Shown here in pieces: positions 45,201 to 56,607 of a stretch of 64,000 nt of DNA. The position numbers and the translations under genes are program-made. The notes under the pieces are model-generated. The model did not search any database, was not told the DNA's origin, and saw only the letters and a list, made by a program, of their open reading frames with translations. The stretch's first letter is position 1. Each line of letters starts with the position of its first letter. Origin of the DNA: Caenorhabditis remanei. Its lineage: Eukaryota > Nematoda > Chromadorea > Rhabditida > Rhabditidae. Location of the stretch: positions 1-64,000 of the forward strand of contig NW_026526032.1 of assembly GCF_010183535.1 (NCBI RefSeq), given 5' to 3'.

Positions 45201-48200
45201 TTACAGGATCCGACACAAGAAAGAATGGTGGAGGAAGTTATAAAGAAAAGAATGAAATCGGTTTTTTGATACTTTTTATGAAATTTCTGAAATATTCTAG
45301 CCAGTTAGAATTCAATCCCGCGTCTACCGTGATTAAACACATCCCATAGGTAAAACTACTCGCAGTGTGACTGACCGAGTCTTACAGGATCCGACACAAG
45401 AAAGAATGGTGGAGGAAGTTATAAAGAAAAAAAAGAATTCGGTTTTTTGATACTTTTTATGAAATTTCTGAAATATTCTAGCCAGTTAGAATTCAATCCC
45501 GCGTCTACCGTGATTAAACACAGGCCATAGGTAAGACTACTTGCAGCGTAACTGACCGAGTCTTACAGGATCCGACACAAGAAAGAATGGTGGATGAAGT
45601 TATAAAGAAAAAAAAGAATTCGGTTTTTTGATACTTTTTATGAAATTTCTGAGATATTCTAGCCCGTTAGAATTCAATCCCGCGTCTACCGTGATTAAAC
45701 ACATCCCATAGGTAAGACTACTCGCAGCGTAACTAACCGAGTCTTACAGGATCCGACACAAGAAAGAATGGAGGAGGAAGATATAAAGAAAAGATAGAAT
45801 TCGGTTTTTTGATACTTTTTATGAAATTTCTGAGATATTCTAGCCCGTTAGAATTCAATCCCGCGTCTACCGTGATTAAACACAGCCCATAGGTAAGACT
45901 ACTCGCAGCGTAACTAACCGAGTCTTACAGGATCCGACACAAGAAAGAATGGAGGAGGAAGATATAAAGAAAAGATAGAATTCGGTTTTTTGATACTTTT
46001 TATGAAATTTCTAGAATATTCTAGCCCGTTAGAATTCAATCCCGCGTCTACCGTGATTAAACACAGTCCATAGGTAAGACTACTCGCAGCATAACTGACC
46101 GAGTCTTACAGGATCCGACACAAGAAAGAATGGAGGAGGAAGTTATAAAGAAAAGAAAGAATTCGGTTTTTTGATACTTTTTATGAAATTTCTGAAATAT
46201 TCTAGCCCGTTAGAATTCAATCCCGCGTCTACCGTGATTAAACACAGGCCATAGGTAAGACTACTCGCAGCATAACTAACCGAGTCTTACAGGATCCGAC
46301 ACAAGAAAGAATGGAGGAGGAAGTTATAAAGAAAAGAAAGAATTTGGATTTTTGATACTTTTTATGAAGTTTCTGAAATATTCTAGCCCGTTAGAATTCA
46401 ATCCCGCGTCTACCGTGATTAAACACAGGCCATAGGTAAGACTACTCGCAGCATAACTAACCGAGTCTTACAGGATCCGACACAAGAAAGAATGGAGGAG
46501 GAAGTTATAAAGAAAAGAAAGAATTCGGTTTTTTGATACTTTTTATGAAATTTCTGAAATATTCTAGCCCGTTAGAATTCAATCCCGCGTCTACCGTGAT
46601 TAAACACAGCCATAGGTAAAACTACTCGCAGCATAATGGGGTTATTCACGTCCGGAAGAAACGTTTTTTCCCTCGATTCATTTCCCGGAAAAAACGGAAA
46701 AAACGTTTTTTCCGGCAAATGAATCGAGGGAAAAAACGTTTCTTCCGGACGTGAATAACCCCATAACTGACCGAGTCTTACAGGATCCGACACAAGAAAG
46801 AATGGAGGAGGAAGTTATAAAGAAAAGAAAGAATTCGGTTTTTTGATACTTTTTATAAAATTTCAGTTGTATTCTAGCCCGTTAGAATTCAATCCCGCGT
46901 CTACCGTGATTAAACACAGCCCATAGGTAAGACTACTCGCAGCGTAACTGACCGAGTCTTACAGGATCCGACACAAGAAAGAATGGTGGAGGAAGTTATA
47001 AAGAAAAAAAAGAATTCGGTTTTTTGATACTTTTTATGAAATTTCTGAAATATTCTAGCCCGTTAGAATTCAATCCCGCGTCTACCGTGATTAAACACAG
47101 CCCATAGGTAAGACTACTCGCAGCGTAACTAACCGAGTCTTACAGGATCCGACACAAGAAAGAATGGTGGAAGAAGTTATAAAGAAAAGATAGAATTCGG
47201 TTTTTTGATACTTTTTATGAAATTTCTGAAATATTCTAGCCCGTTAGAATTCAATCCCGCGTCTACCGTAATTAAACACAGCCCATAGGTAAAACTACTC
47301 GCAGCATAACTGACCGAGTCTTACAGGATCCGACACAAGAAAGAATGGTGGAGGAAGTTATAAAGAAAAAAAGAATTCGGTTTTTTGATTCTTTTTATGA
47401 AATTTCTGAGATATTCTAGCCCGTTAGAATTCAAGCCCGCGTCTACCGTGATTAAACACAGCCCATAGGTAAGACTACTCGCAGCATAACTGACCGAGTC
47501 TTACAGGATCCGACACAAGAAAGAATGGAGGAGGAAGTTATAAAGAAAAGATAGAATTCGGTTTTTTGATACTTTTTATAAAATTTCAGATGTATTCTAG
47601 CCAGTTAGAATTCAATCCCGCGTCTACCGTGATTAAACACAGGCCATAGGTAAGACTACTCGCAGCATAACTAACCGAGTCTTACAGGATCCGACACAAG
47701 AAAGAATGGTGGAGGAAGTTATAAAGAAAAGATAGAATTCGGTTTTTTGATACTTTTTATGAAGTTTCTGAAATATTCTAGCCCGTTAGAATTCAATCCC
47801 GCGTCTACCGTGATTAAACACAGCCCATAGGTAAGACTACTCGCAGTGTGACTGACCGAGTCTTACAGGATCCGACACAAGAAAGAATGGCGGAGGAAGT
47901 TATAAAGAAAAAAAGAATTCGGTTTTTTGATACTTTTTATGAAATTTCTGAAATATTCTAGCCCGTTAGAATTCAATCCCGCGTCTACCGTGATTAAACA
48001 CAGCCCATAGGTAAGACTACTCGCAGCGTAACTAACCGAGTCTTACAGGATCCGACACAAGAAAGAATGGTGGAGAAAGTTATAAAGAAAAAAAAGAATT
48101 CGGTTTTTTGATACTTTTTATGAAATTTCAGTTGTATTCTAGCCCGTTAGAATTCAATCCCGCGTCTACCGTGATTAAACACAGCCCATAGGTAAGACTA

Positions 48201-51200
48201 CTCGCAGCGTAACTAACCGAGTCTTACAGGATCCGACACAAGAAAGAATGGTGGAGGAAGTTATAAAGAAAAAAAAGAATTCGGTTTTTTGATTCTTTTT
48301 ATGAAATTTCTGAGATATTCTAGCCCGTTAGAATTCAATCCCGCGTCTACCGTGATTAAACACAGCCCATAGGTAAAACTACTCGCAGCATAACTGACCG
48401 AGTCTTACAGGATCCGACACAAGAAAGAATGGTGGAAGAAGTTATAGAGAAAAGAAAGAATTCGGTTTTTTGATACTTTTTATGAAATTTCTGAAATATT
48501 CTAGCCAGTTAGAATTTAATCCCGCGTCTACCGTGATTAAACACAGCCCATAGGTAAAACTACTCGCAGCATAACTGACCGAGTCTTACAGGATCCGACA
48601 CAAGAAAGAATGGTGGAAGAAGTTATAAAGAAAAGAAAGAATTCGGTTTTTTGATACTTTTTATGAAATTTCTGAAATATTCTAGCCCGTTAGAATTCAA
48701 TCCCGCGTCTACCGTTATTAAACACAGCCCATAGGTAAGACTACTCGCAGCATAACTGACCGAGTCTTACAGGATCCGACACAAGAAAGAATGGTGGAGG
48801 AAGTTATAAAGAAAAAAAAGAATTCGGTTTTTTGATTCTTTTTATGAAATTTCTGAGATATTCTAGCCCGTTAGAATTCAATCCCGCGTCTACCGTGATT
48901 AAACACAGCCCATAGGTAAAACTACTCGCAGCATAACTGACCGAGTCTTACAGGATCCGACACAAGAAAGAATGGTGGAAGAAGCTATAAAGAAAAGAAA
49001 GAATTCGGTTTTTTGATACTTTTTATGAAATTTCTGAAATATTCTAGCCCGTTAGAATTCAATCCCGCGTCTACCGTTATTAAACACAGCCCATAGGTAA
49101 GACTACTCGCAGCATAACTGACCGAGTCTTACAGGATCCGACACAAGAAAGAATGGTGGAGGAAGTTATAAAGAAAAAAAGAATTCGGTTTTTTGATTCT
49201 TTTTATGAAATTTCTGAGATATTCTAGCCCGTTAGAATTCAATCCCGCGTCTACCGTGATTAAACACAGCCCATAGGTAAACTACTCGCAGCATAACTGA
49301 CCGAGTCTTACAGGATCCGACACAAGAAAGAATGGCGGAGAAAGTTATAAAGAAAAAAAAGAATTCGGTTTTTTGATACTTTTTATGAAATTTCAGTTGT
49401 ATTCTAGCCCGTTAGAATTCAATCCCGCGTCTACCGTGATTAAACACAGCCCATAGGTAAGACTACTCGCAGCGTAACTAACCGAGTCTTACAGGATCCG
49501 ACACAAGAAAGAATGGCGGAGAAAGTTATAAAGAAAAAAAGAATTCGGTTTTTTGATACTTTTTATGAAATTTCTGAAATATTCTAGCCCGTTAGAATTC
49601 AATCCCGCGTCTACCGTGATTAAACACAGCCCATAGGTAAAACTACTCGCAGCATAACTGACCGAGTCTTACAGGATCCGACATAAGAAAGAATGGAGGA
49701 GGAAGATATAAAGAAAAGATAGAATTCGGTTTTTTGATACTTTTTATGAAATTTCTGGAATATTCTAGCCCGTTAGAATTCAATCCCGCGTCTACCGTGA
49801 TTAAACACAGCCCATAGGTAAAACTACTCGCAGCATAACTGACCGAGTCTTACAGGATCCGACACAAGAAAGAATGGAGGAGGAAGATATAAAGAAAAGA
49901 TAGAATTCGGTTTTTTGATACTTTTTATGAAATTTCTGGAATATTCTAGCCCGTTAGAATTCAATCCCGCGTCTACCGTGATTAAACACAGCCCATAGGT
50001 AAGACTACTCGCAGCGTAACTAACCGAGTCTTACAGGATCCGACACAAGAAAGAATGGTGGAGGAAGTTATAAAGAAAAAAAGAATTCGGTTTTTTGATA
50101 CTTTTTATGAAGTTTCTGAAATATTCTAGCCAGTTAGAATTCAATCCCGCGTCTACCGTGATTAAACACAGCCCATAGGTAAGACTACTCGCAGCGTAAC
50201 TAACCGAGTCTTACAGGATCCGACACAAGAAAGAATGGTGGAAGAAGTTATAAAGAAAAGATAGAATTCGGTTTTTTGATACTTTTTATGAAATTTCTGA
50301 ATATTCTAGCCCGTTAGAATTCAATCCCGCGTCTACCGTGATTAAACACAGCCCATAGGTAAGACTACTCGCAGCGTAACTAACCGAGTCTTACAGGATC
50401 CGACACAAGAAAGAATGGAGGAGGAAGTTATAAAGAAAAAAAGAATTCGGTTTTTTGATACTTTTTATGAAATTTCAGTTGTATTCTAGCCCGTTAGAAT
50501 TCAATCCCGCGTCTACCGTGATTAAACACAGCCCATAGGTAAGACTACTCGCAGCGTAACTAACCGAGTCTTACAGGATCCGACACAAGAAAGAATGGAG
50601 GAGGAAGTTATAAAGAAAAAAAGAATTCGGTTTTTTGATACTTTTTATGAAATTTCAGTTGTATTCTAGCCCGTTAGAATTCAATCCCGCGTCTACCGTG
50701 ATTAAACACAGCCCATAGGTAAGACTACTCGCAGCGTAACTAACCGAGTCTTACAGGATCCGACACAAGAAAGAATGGTGGAGAAAGTTATAAAGAAAAA
50801 AAGAATTCGGTTTTTTGATACTTTTTATGAAATTTCAGTTGTATTCTAGCCCGTTAGAATTCAATCCCGCGTCTACCGTGATTAAACACAGCCCATAGGT
50901 AAGACTACTCGCAGCGTAACTAACCGAGTCTTACAGGATCCGACACAAGAAAGAATGGTGGAAGAAGTTATAAAGAAAAGAAAGAATTCGGTTTTTTGAT
51001 ACTTTTTATGAAATTTCAGTTGTATTCTAGCCCGTTAGAATTCAATCCCGCGTCTACCGTGATTAAACACAGCCCATAGGTAAGACTACTCGCAGCGTAA
51101 CTAACCGAGTCTTACAGGATCCGACACAAGAAAGAATGGTGGAAGAAGTTATAAAGAAAAGAAAGAATTCGGTTTTTTGATACTTTTTATGAAATTTCTG

Positions 51201-51569
51201 AATATTCTAGCCCGTTAGAATTCAATCCCGCGTCTACCGTGATTAAACACAGCCCATAGGTAAACTACTCGCAGCATAACTGACCGAGTCTTACAGGATC
51301 CGACACAAGAAAGAATGGAGGAGGAAGATATAAAGAAAAGATAGAATTCGGTTTTTTGATACTTTTTATAAAATTTCAGTTGTATTCTAGCCCGTTAGAA
51401 TTCAATCCCGCGTCTACCGTGATTAAACACAGCCCATAGGTAAGACTACTCGCAGCATAACTGACCGAGTCTTACAGGATCCGACACAAGAAAGAATGGT
51501 GGAAGAAGTTATAAAGAAAAGATAGAATTCGGTTTTTTGATACTTTTTATGAAGTTTCTGAAATATTCT
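36231..51569. repeat. 180-bp tandem satellite, about 85 units
   Basis: Unit length 178-182 bp, varying with an A-run. Invariant core GACCGAGTCTTACAGGATCC then GACACAAGAAAGAATGG; other segments GAATTCGGTTTTTTGATAC, TAGAATTCAATCCCGCGTCT. Variable positions form classes: TCAGTTATATTCTAGCCCG with ACATCCCATAGGTAAAACTA at the left end, TCTGAAATATTCTAGCCAG with ACAGGCCATAGGTAAGACTA through the middle, and AGCCCATAGG with GCGTAACTAACCG and GGAGGAGGAAG at the right. No open frame crosses units. Every unit has one GGATCC and two GAATTC sites. Confidence 0.97.
46637..46763. mobile_element. 127-bp near-perfect palindromic MITE inside one satellite unit
   Basis: TGGGGTTATTCACGTCCGGA at the left end is repeated inverted at the right (TCCGGACGTGAATAACCCCA), pairing almost along the whole length. 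It interrupts GCATAACTGACC with TAA on both sides (46634-46636, 46764-46766), a 3-bp duplication as in PIF/Harbinger-type elements. Confidence 0.9.
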
Positions 51570-52315
51570 AGGCCGGGAGGAAGGACCCATCGTTACTCAC
51601 GTTATTCCTTTGTCCAGTCCTTTTGTTGAACCATTGTTGTTCTGCAGTCGTGTACTGTTGTGAATCGTTGTGGGCTCCGGGACACTGTTCTGGGTGTGTT
51701 GGTGTGCTTTTCGACTGGAAAGGGAAATATAAGTTTGTGAATAGGATAAGCTCGCATGAAGAGGTAACTTGAGAGAAAAAATTAAAAAGGGATATAGGGA
51801 ACACAGGTAGATCAAATGAAATGAGAAAAGGAAAGAGCCCAAAAAAGAGAGGACTACTCGCTGCTGGAGTGAATGGGACAACTGACTGTATTCCACAAGT
51901 CTGACCTCATGAGGACTAGGGGGCGTGTCTTATTCGCCATCACCCATTAGATTTCCCATTAAGATAAGTGACAGATGGGTCTGTCTGCAGTAGAGAATAA
52001 CAATAAGAACACTGGCCGGCATTTTCACCTTTGTAATTATTGATCTTCGCGTTCGCACCTCATTGAGATGAGCTTGAGAAAACAAAAAACCGCAGCTCAC
52101 TCCAAACCGAAACGCCGAGTGCCGAGAAACTACCAACAAAGAAAGTGAAAATTTGCCCGGGGGTGGATCAAAACTGAATCCCACTTTGGAGAGTAGATCA
52201 AAAAAATTTGGTGGGGATTTCAATTTTTAGAAAAATTTAATCAGTTCACTAAAAAGACAACTAAGCTAAACAATGGTCCAAAACCGTAGCGAGAGGTGAA
52301 AATCTACTAACGAGA
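51570..52315. other. Non-satellite insert between array and array edge copy
   Basis: The array stops at TATTCTAGGCCGGGAGG. The following 745 bp contain one copy of the motif GATTTCCCATTAAGATAAGT...CAGATGG (51950) shared with the central palindrome. Open frames on the - strand (51597-51896, 51930-52223) have no supporting features. Confidence 0.5.
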
Positions 52316-52740
52316 ATAGTGGAGCACCTAACGAGTCTCCGCCAGCGCCCAAAAGTACCAAATTTCTCAATTTCAAAGGGAAAGTGTTTTTTGATACTTT
52401 TTATGAAATTTCAGTTGTATTCTAGCCCGTTAGAATTCAATCCCGCGTCTACCGTGAATAAACACAGCCCATAGGTAAGACTACTCGCAGCATAACTGAC
52501 CGAGTCTTACAGGATCCGACACAAGAAAGAATGGTGGGGGAAGTCATAAAGAAAAGAAAGAATTCGGTTTTTTGAAACATTTTATAAAATTTCAGATGTA
52601 TTCTAGCCCAAGAGAATTCAATACCGCGTCTACCGTGATTAAACACAGCCCATAGGTAAAACTACTCGCAGCATAACTGACCGAGTCTTACAGGATCCGA
52701 CACAAGAAAGAATGGTGGGGGAAGTCAAAGTGTCTAGGGC
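52316..52740. repeat. Second array edge plus two satellite units
   Basis: AATAGTGGAGCACCTAACGA-GTCTCCGCCAGCGCCCAAAA repeats the sequence that precedes the main array at 36144-36200, and is followed by two diverged 180-bp units in the same orientation. Confidence 0.85.
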
Positions 52741-52929
52741 TTATAACTCACTTCTATCAATGTGATCGTCGTTTGAATCTGCTCGTTCCATTGCTTGCCT
52801 GTCAATCTTGTTTTGCATTGGGCCATCCCTCATCCTTCGCGACGGTTGGTTTCCTGTCTCTCAGCTTTACTGTAGTACTGAAACATTAAACACTAATTTG
52901 TGAACTTATTGAGCAAAAAGGACATATAA

Positions 52930-53990
52930 AAACGAGATAAATTCATAGGGATATATGAAAGATGGCCAAAAAAGAGAAGATGGAAGAGTCACCATCCAGT
53001 ACAAAGAGATGGTGGACGACTGACCCAAGATGATAAGGTAAAAAGACTGGGTGTCAGTGGGCGGAGTCAAGTAGACATCTGTCATCTGGTGGTCTAATAG
53101 AATAGGTCATATAAAAAGAGATTTCTCATTGAGATAAGTGAGCAGGTGGCTTGTGTGAACAGTAATGAGACAACAGGCAAATGTCTATCTATTCTATGTT
53201 GTTTTGGGAAAATATTCAAACGAGAGTCTTATCGAGTGACGTGAGACGACAGCCATCTGGGGAAGGACAGGTGTGTCCTCTAATACGATCATTCAAGGTT
53301 CCAAGTTTCCCCAAAGTGATGCGTTAGGATCGATTTCCCAAGGAGATAAGGAGGCAGATGGTCATATGTGAAGAAAAACTATAGACCAACAATAAAAAAC
53401 AATAAAACGAAGATTCCGAGGTTCGAAAAAAAATCTGCATTCCAATATTGTACGGTTGGCACCGTGTGCACCACAAAACATTTCTTCCAACCTCATATGT
53501 TCAGTTATACGGTCGGATTTTTTAAAGAAAATACCATGGCAGGTGGTATTTGTGAAGAAAATTGACAATAGACCTCACGACATCTGTTGTGTGTTTATTC
53601 CATTTCATTTATATTGTCTTCACATATTCCCATCTGCTTCCTTATCTCAAAGGGAAATCGGGCTTTGTGGGAAACTTGGAACCTCGAACGGTCGCATTAG
53701 AGGAAACTCCTGTTATTCCCTAGATGGCGGTCGTCTCATTTGATCCAATCTCACTCTCGTTTGAATTTGCCTATTGTCACATGACCGTTAACACAAACCA
53801 CCTGCTCACTTATCTTCATGAGAAATCACTTTTTATGATCTATACTATCTGACCGGCTGATGTCTACTAGACTCCGCCTACTGACACTCAGTCTCCTCAC
53901 CTCATCTTCTTGGCTCAGTCGTCCAGTATCCGTCCGTAGTGGATGGTGACTCTCCTATTTTCTCATTTTTGGCCATCTTTGAGATATCCT
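52930..53990. repeat. Central palindrome with 430-bp arms
   Basis: Left arm 52940-53385 and right arm 53570-53990 are reverse complements (GATGGCCAAAAAAGAGAAGA with TCTCATTTTTGGCCATC; GATTTCTCATTGAGATAAGT with ACTTATCTTCATGAGAAATC). A motif of the form GATTTCYCAWKRAGATAAG...CAGRTGG recurs at 51950, 53120, 53330 and, inverted, at 53625 and 53805. The loop 53386-53569 contains a hAT-like short inverted stretch but no gene. Confidence 0.8.
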
Positions 53991-54249
53991 CATTACCATG
54001 ATTTTTTTCGTCTCTCTCTTTTCTCTATTCTCTATATACTCACTGAATTTACAAATTAGTATTTTCTTTTTCAGTGCTGAAGTAAAGTGGACAAAGCAAA
54101 CGAACCGTCGTGGTGAATGAGTAATGGTCATGTGCAAGAATCAGTTTACAAGTAAGCAATAGATCAAGAATAATTCCGTGAGGATCATTTTGATAAACGT
54201 GAGTTCGAACATCTAGAATCAGGATACTTTTTCGCCCTAAACTTTGACT

Positions 54250-55390
54250 TCCCCCACCATTCTTATCTGTGTCGGTTCCGGTTAGACACGGTCAGTTACG
54301 CTGCGTGAGGTCTATACTTATCCGGGCTGAGGTTTACTTCAGTAGACGCGGGTTTGAATCCTCCCGATCTAGAATATATCAAAATTTCATAAAAATATCC
54401 AAAAACATGATTATTTATTTTCATATATCAGAATTTTATATAAATATCCAAAAACAGGACATTTTCTTTTTAATTAACTTCCCCCACCATTCTTATCTGT
54501 GTCGGGTCGGGTTAGACACGGTCAGTTACGCTGCGTGAGGTCTATACTTATCCGGGCTGAGAGATACTTCAGTAGACGCGGATTTGAATCATCTCGATCT
54601 AGAATATATCAAAATTTCATAAAAAATATCCAAAAACATGATAATTTATTTTTGTATATCAGAACTTCATAAAAATATTCAAAAACATGATAATTTCTTT
54701 TCATTTATCAGAATTTCATAAAAATATCCAAAAACATGATAATTTATTTTCATATATCAGAATTTTATAAAAATATCCAAAAACATGATAATTTGTTTTC
54801 ATATATCAGAATTTCATAAAAATATCCAAAACCATGATAATTTATTTTTGTGTATCAGAACTTTATATAAAAATTCAAAACCAGGATAATTTCTTTTCAA
54901 TTAACTTCTCCCACCATTCTTATCTGTGTCGGTTCCGGTTAGACACGGTCAGTTACGCTGCGTGAGGTCTATACTTATCCGGGCTGAGGTTTACTTCAGT
55001 AGACGCGGGTTTAAATCCTCCCGATCTAAAATATACCAAATTTCATAAAAATATTCAAAAACATGATAATTTCTTTTCATTTATCAGAATTTCATAAAAA
55101 TATCCAAAAACATGATAATTTATTTTCATATATCAGAATTTCATAAAAATATCCAAAAACATGATAATTTGTTTTCATATATCAGAATTTCATAAAAATA
55201 TCCAAAACCATGATAATTTATTTTTGTGTATCAGAACTTTATATAAAAATTCAAAACCAGGATAATTTCTTTTCAATTAACTTCTCCCACCATTCTTATC
55301 TGTGTCGGGTCGGGTTAGACACGGTCAGTTACGCTGCGTGAGGTCTATACTTATCCGGGGTGAGAGATAGTAGACGCGGGTTTGAATCAT
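54250..55390. repeat. Four diverged satellite-related units on the opposite strand
   Basis: Units at about 54250, 54480, 54905 and 55285 read CCACCATTCTTATCTGTGTC, GACACGGTCAGTTACGCTGC, AGTAGACGCGGGTTTGAATC; the inverse of the 36-51 kb unit (GACCGAGTC, GCGTCTAC, AAGAATGGTGG). Between them are 45-50 bp repeats of CATGATAATTTATTTTCATA-TATCAGAATTTCATAAAAAT. Confidence 0.85.
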
Positions 55391-56607
55391 CTCGATCTAG
55401 AATATATCAAAATTTTATCAAAAAATCAGAATTTCATTAAAAAATCAGAGTTTCATAAAATAGCCAAAAACTGGATAATTTCATTTTAGTCGTCATGGTG
55501 GCAAGTCGTACGTTGGTTGGGTTAATATAAAACGTAATAATGGTAGTTAATCATTGAAACAATAATAATCCTAAAAACGTTTTTTTTACAATTTTTTCCA
55601 AATTGGTAGACGTACGGTATACACGTGTACGGGTAACTAGGCTTACGGTAAAGAGGTAGTTAGATAAAAACAGGTGCACAGGTGAGTTACTTCACTGGGA
55701 ATTATGAACAGGGGTATGATGAATTACAGGTCTTTTTCAGGTAGGCAGTGCAGGCCTTTTTTCAGACAGGTACACAGGTGTACCTGGTGACGTCACCCAT
55801 AGGGTGGGAGAATTTTTTTAGAAACGGGGGAGGGGAAAGTTTTTCCTTCATTCTACTTACGTGGAACTCCAGAGCAACCGCATATACGCCACCGCGCGGT
55901 CCCGTTTTTGTTTTCAGCGGTTTACCTGTACTCGTACGTTGCAAACATAAGAATAACTTGCAAATACTATTTTTCGATTATGAACTTCATGTGAAAAAGT
56001 TTGACCATATAAAACGTTTCAGAGTTCATTACTTATTTCGCAGAGACATTTAACAGGTTTTGACTGCAGAAATGGACTCCACGTAGTCGGAAATATCATA
56101 CCTGTAACCAAATTTATAGGTCGTTTAAATGTGGCGTCCCCGAAGACTTCCCTTGTGAGTAATAAAATGTTTTACTATGCATTAAATAAATTATAATAAA
56201 CACCTGCACTGGCAATTGAATTACACGACATGCGAACATGTCTTTGCAGTTTTCAACCCTCCTTCAATGATGTTCATAAGTAAAACCTTCTACTCTTCGA
56301 TGGAGACATATTCAACGAGCTTCTGTACAATAAAGTTACCGTTTGGATTATGACCCATTGAACAATGTAATAGACTCGTTGAGTTTGCAACAACATCTTG
56401 AAAATTTTTTCGATTAAGCAAATGCCAGAAATTGTCAATAACACGAGAAACACTGAGTGTTTGAAAGCTCTGTGCGATCCCGTGTAACATTTACGTTGTG
56501 AGACAAACAGTTGTACCATGTCACACTCTCAAATTAGGATGTTCTCGGCTCCGGGACATTTCGTCACCACATTTTCCAAAAATTTCCAAGGCTTCATGGG
56601 GAGAAAA

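Larger units (their letters stand above)
35834..56109. repeat. 20-kb inverted-repeat-bounded structure containing the satellite array
   Basis: The ends match as inverse copies: GGTTATAGGTA...GTCCATTTCTGCA (35834-35880) with TGCAGAAATGGAC...TACCTGTAACC (56065-56109); CACGTG-AGTAGAATGGAGGAAG with the inverse near 55845-55862; and 35985-36115 (CCACCCTATGGGTG, CACCAGGTGCACCTGTGTAC, AAAAAAGGCCTGCA, AATTCATCATACC) with 55685-55815. The right arm has an additional insert (55865-55990). Order: terminus, 180-bp array, palindrome (52930-53990), diverged opposite-strand 180-bp copies, terminus. No clear target duplication. Confidence 0.75.

Noticed and set aside
36231..51569. CRISPR-like array
   Set aside because: Repeats are contiguous 180-bp units with no unique spacers, in a eukaryotic context; this is satellite DNA.
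36231..51569. Centromeric satellite
   Set aside because: Caenorhabditis chromosomes are holocentric, and the array sits inside an inverted-repeat structure; no evidence for a centromeric role.
51597..51896. 99-residue - strand frame with a hydrophobic region
   Set aside because: Ser/Leu-rich frame overlapping another frame of similar length; no start context, splice sites or homology.
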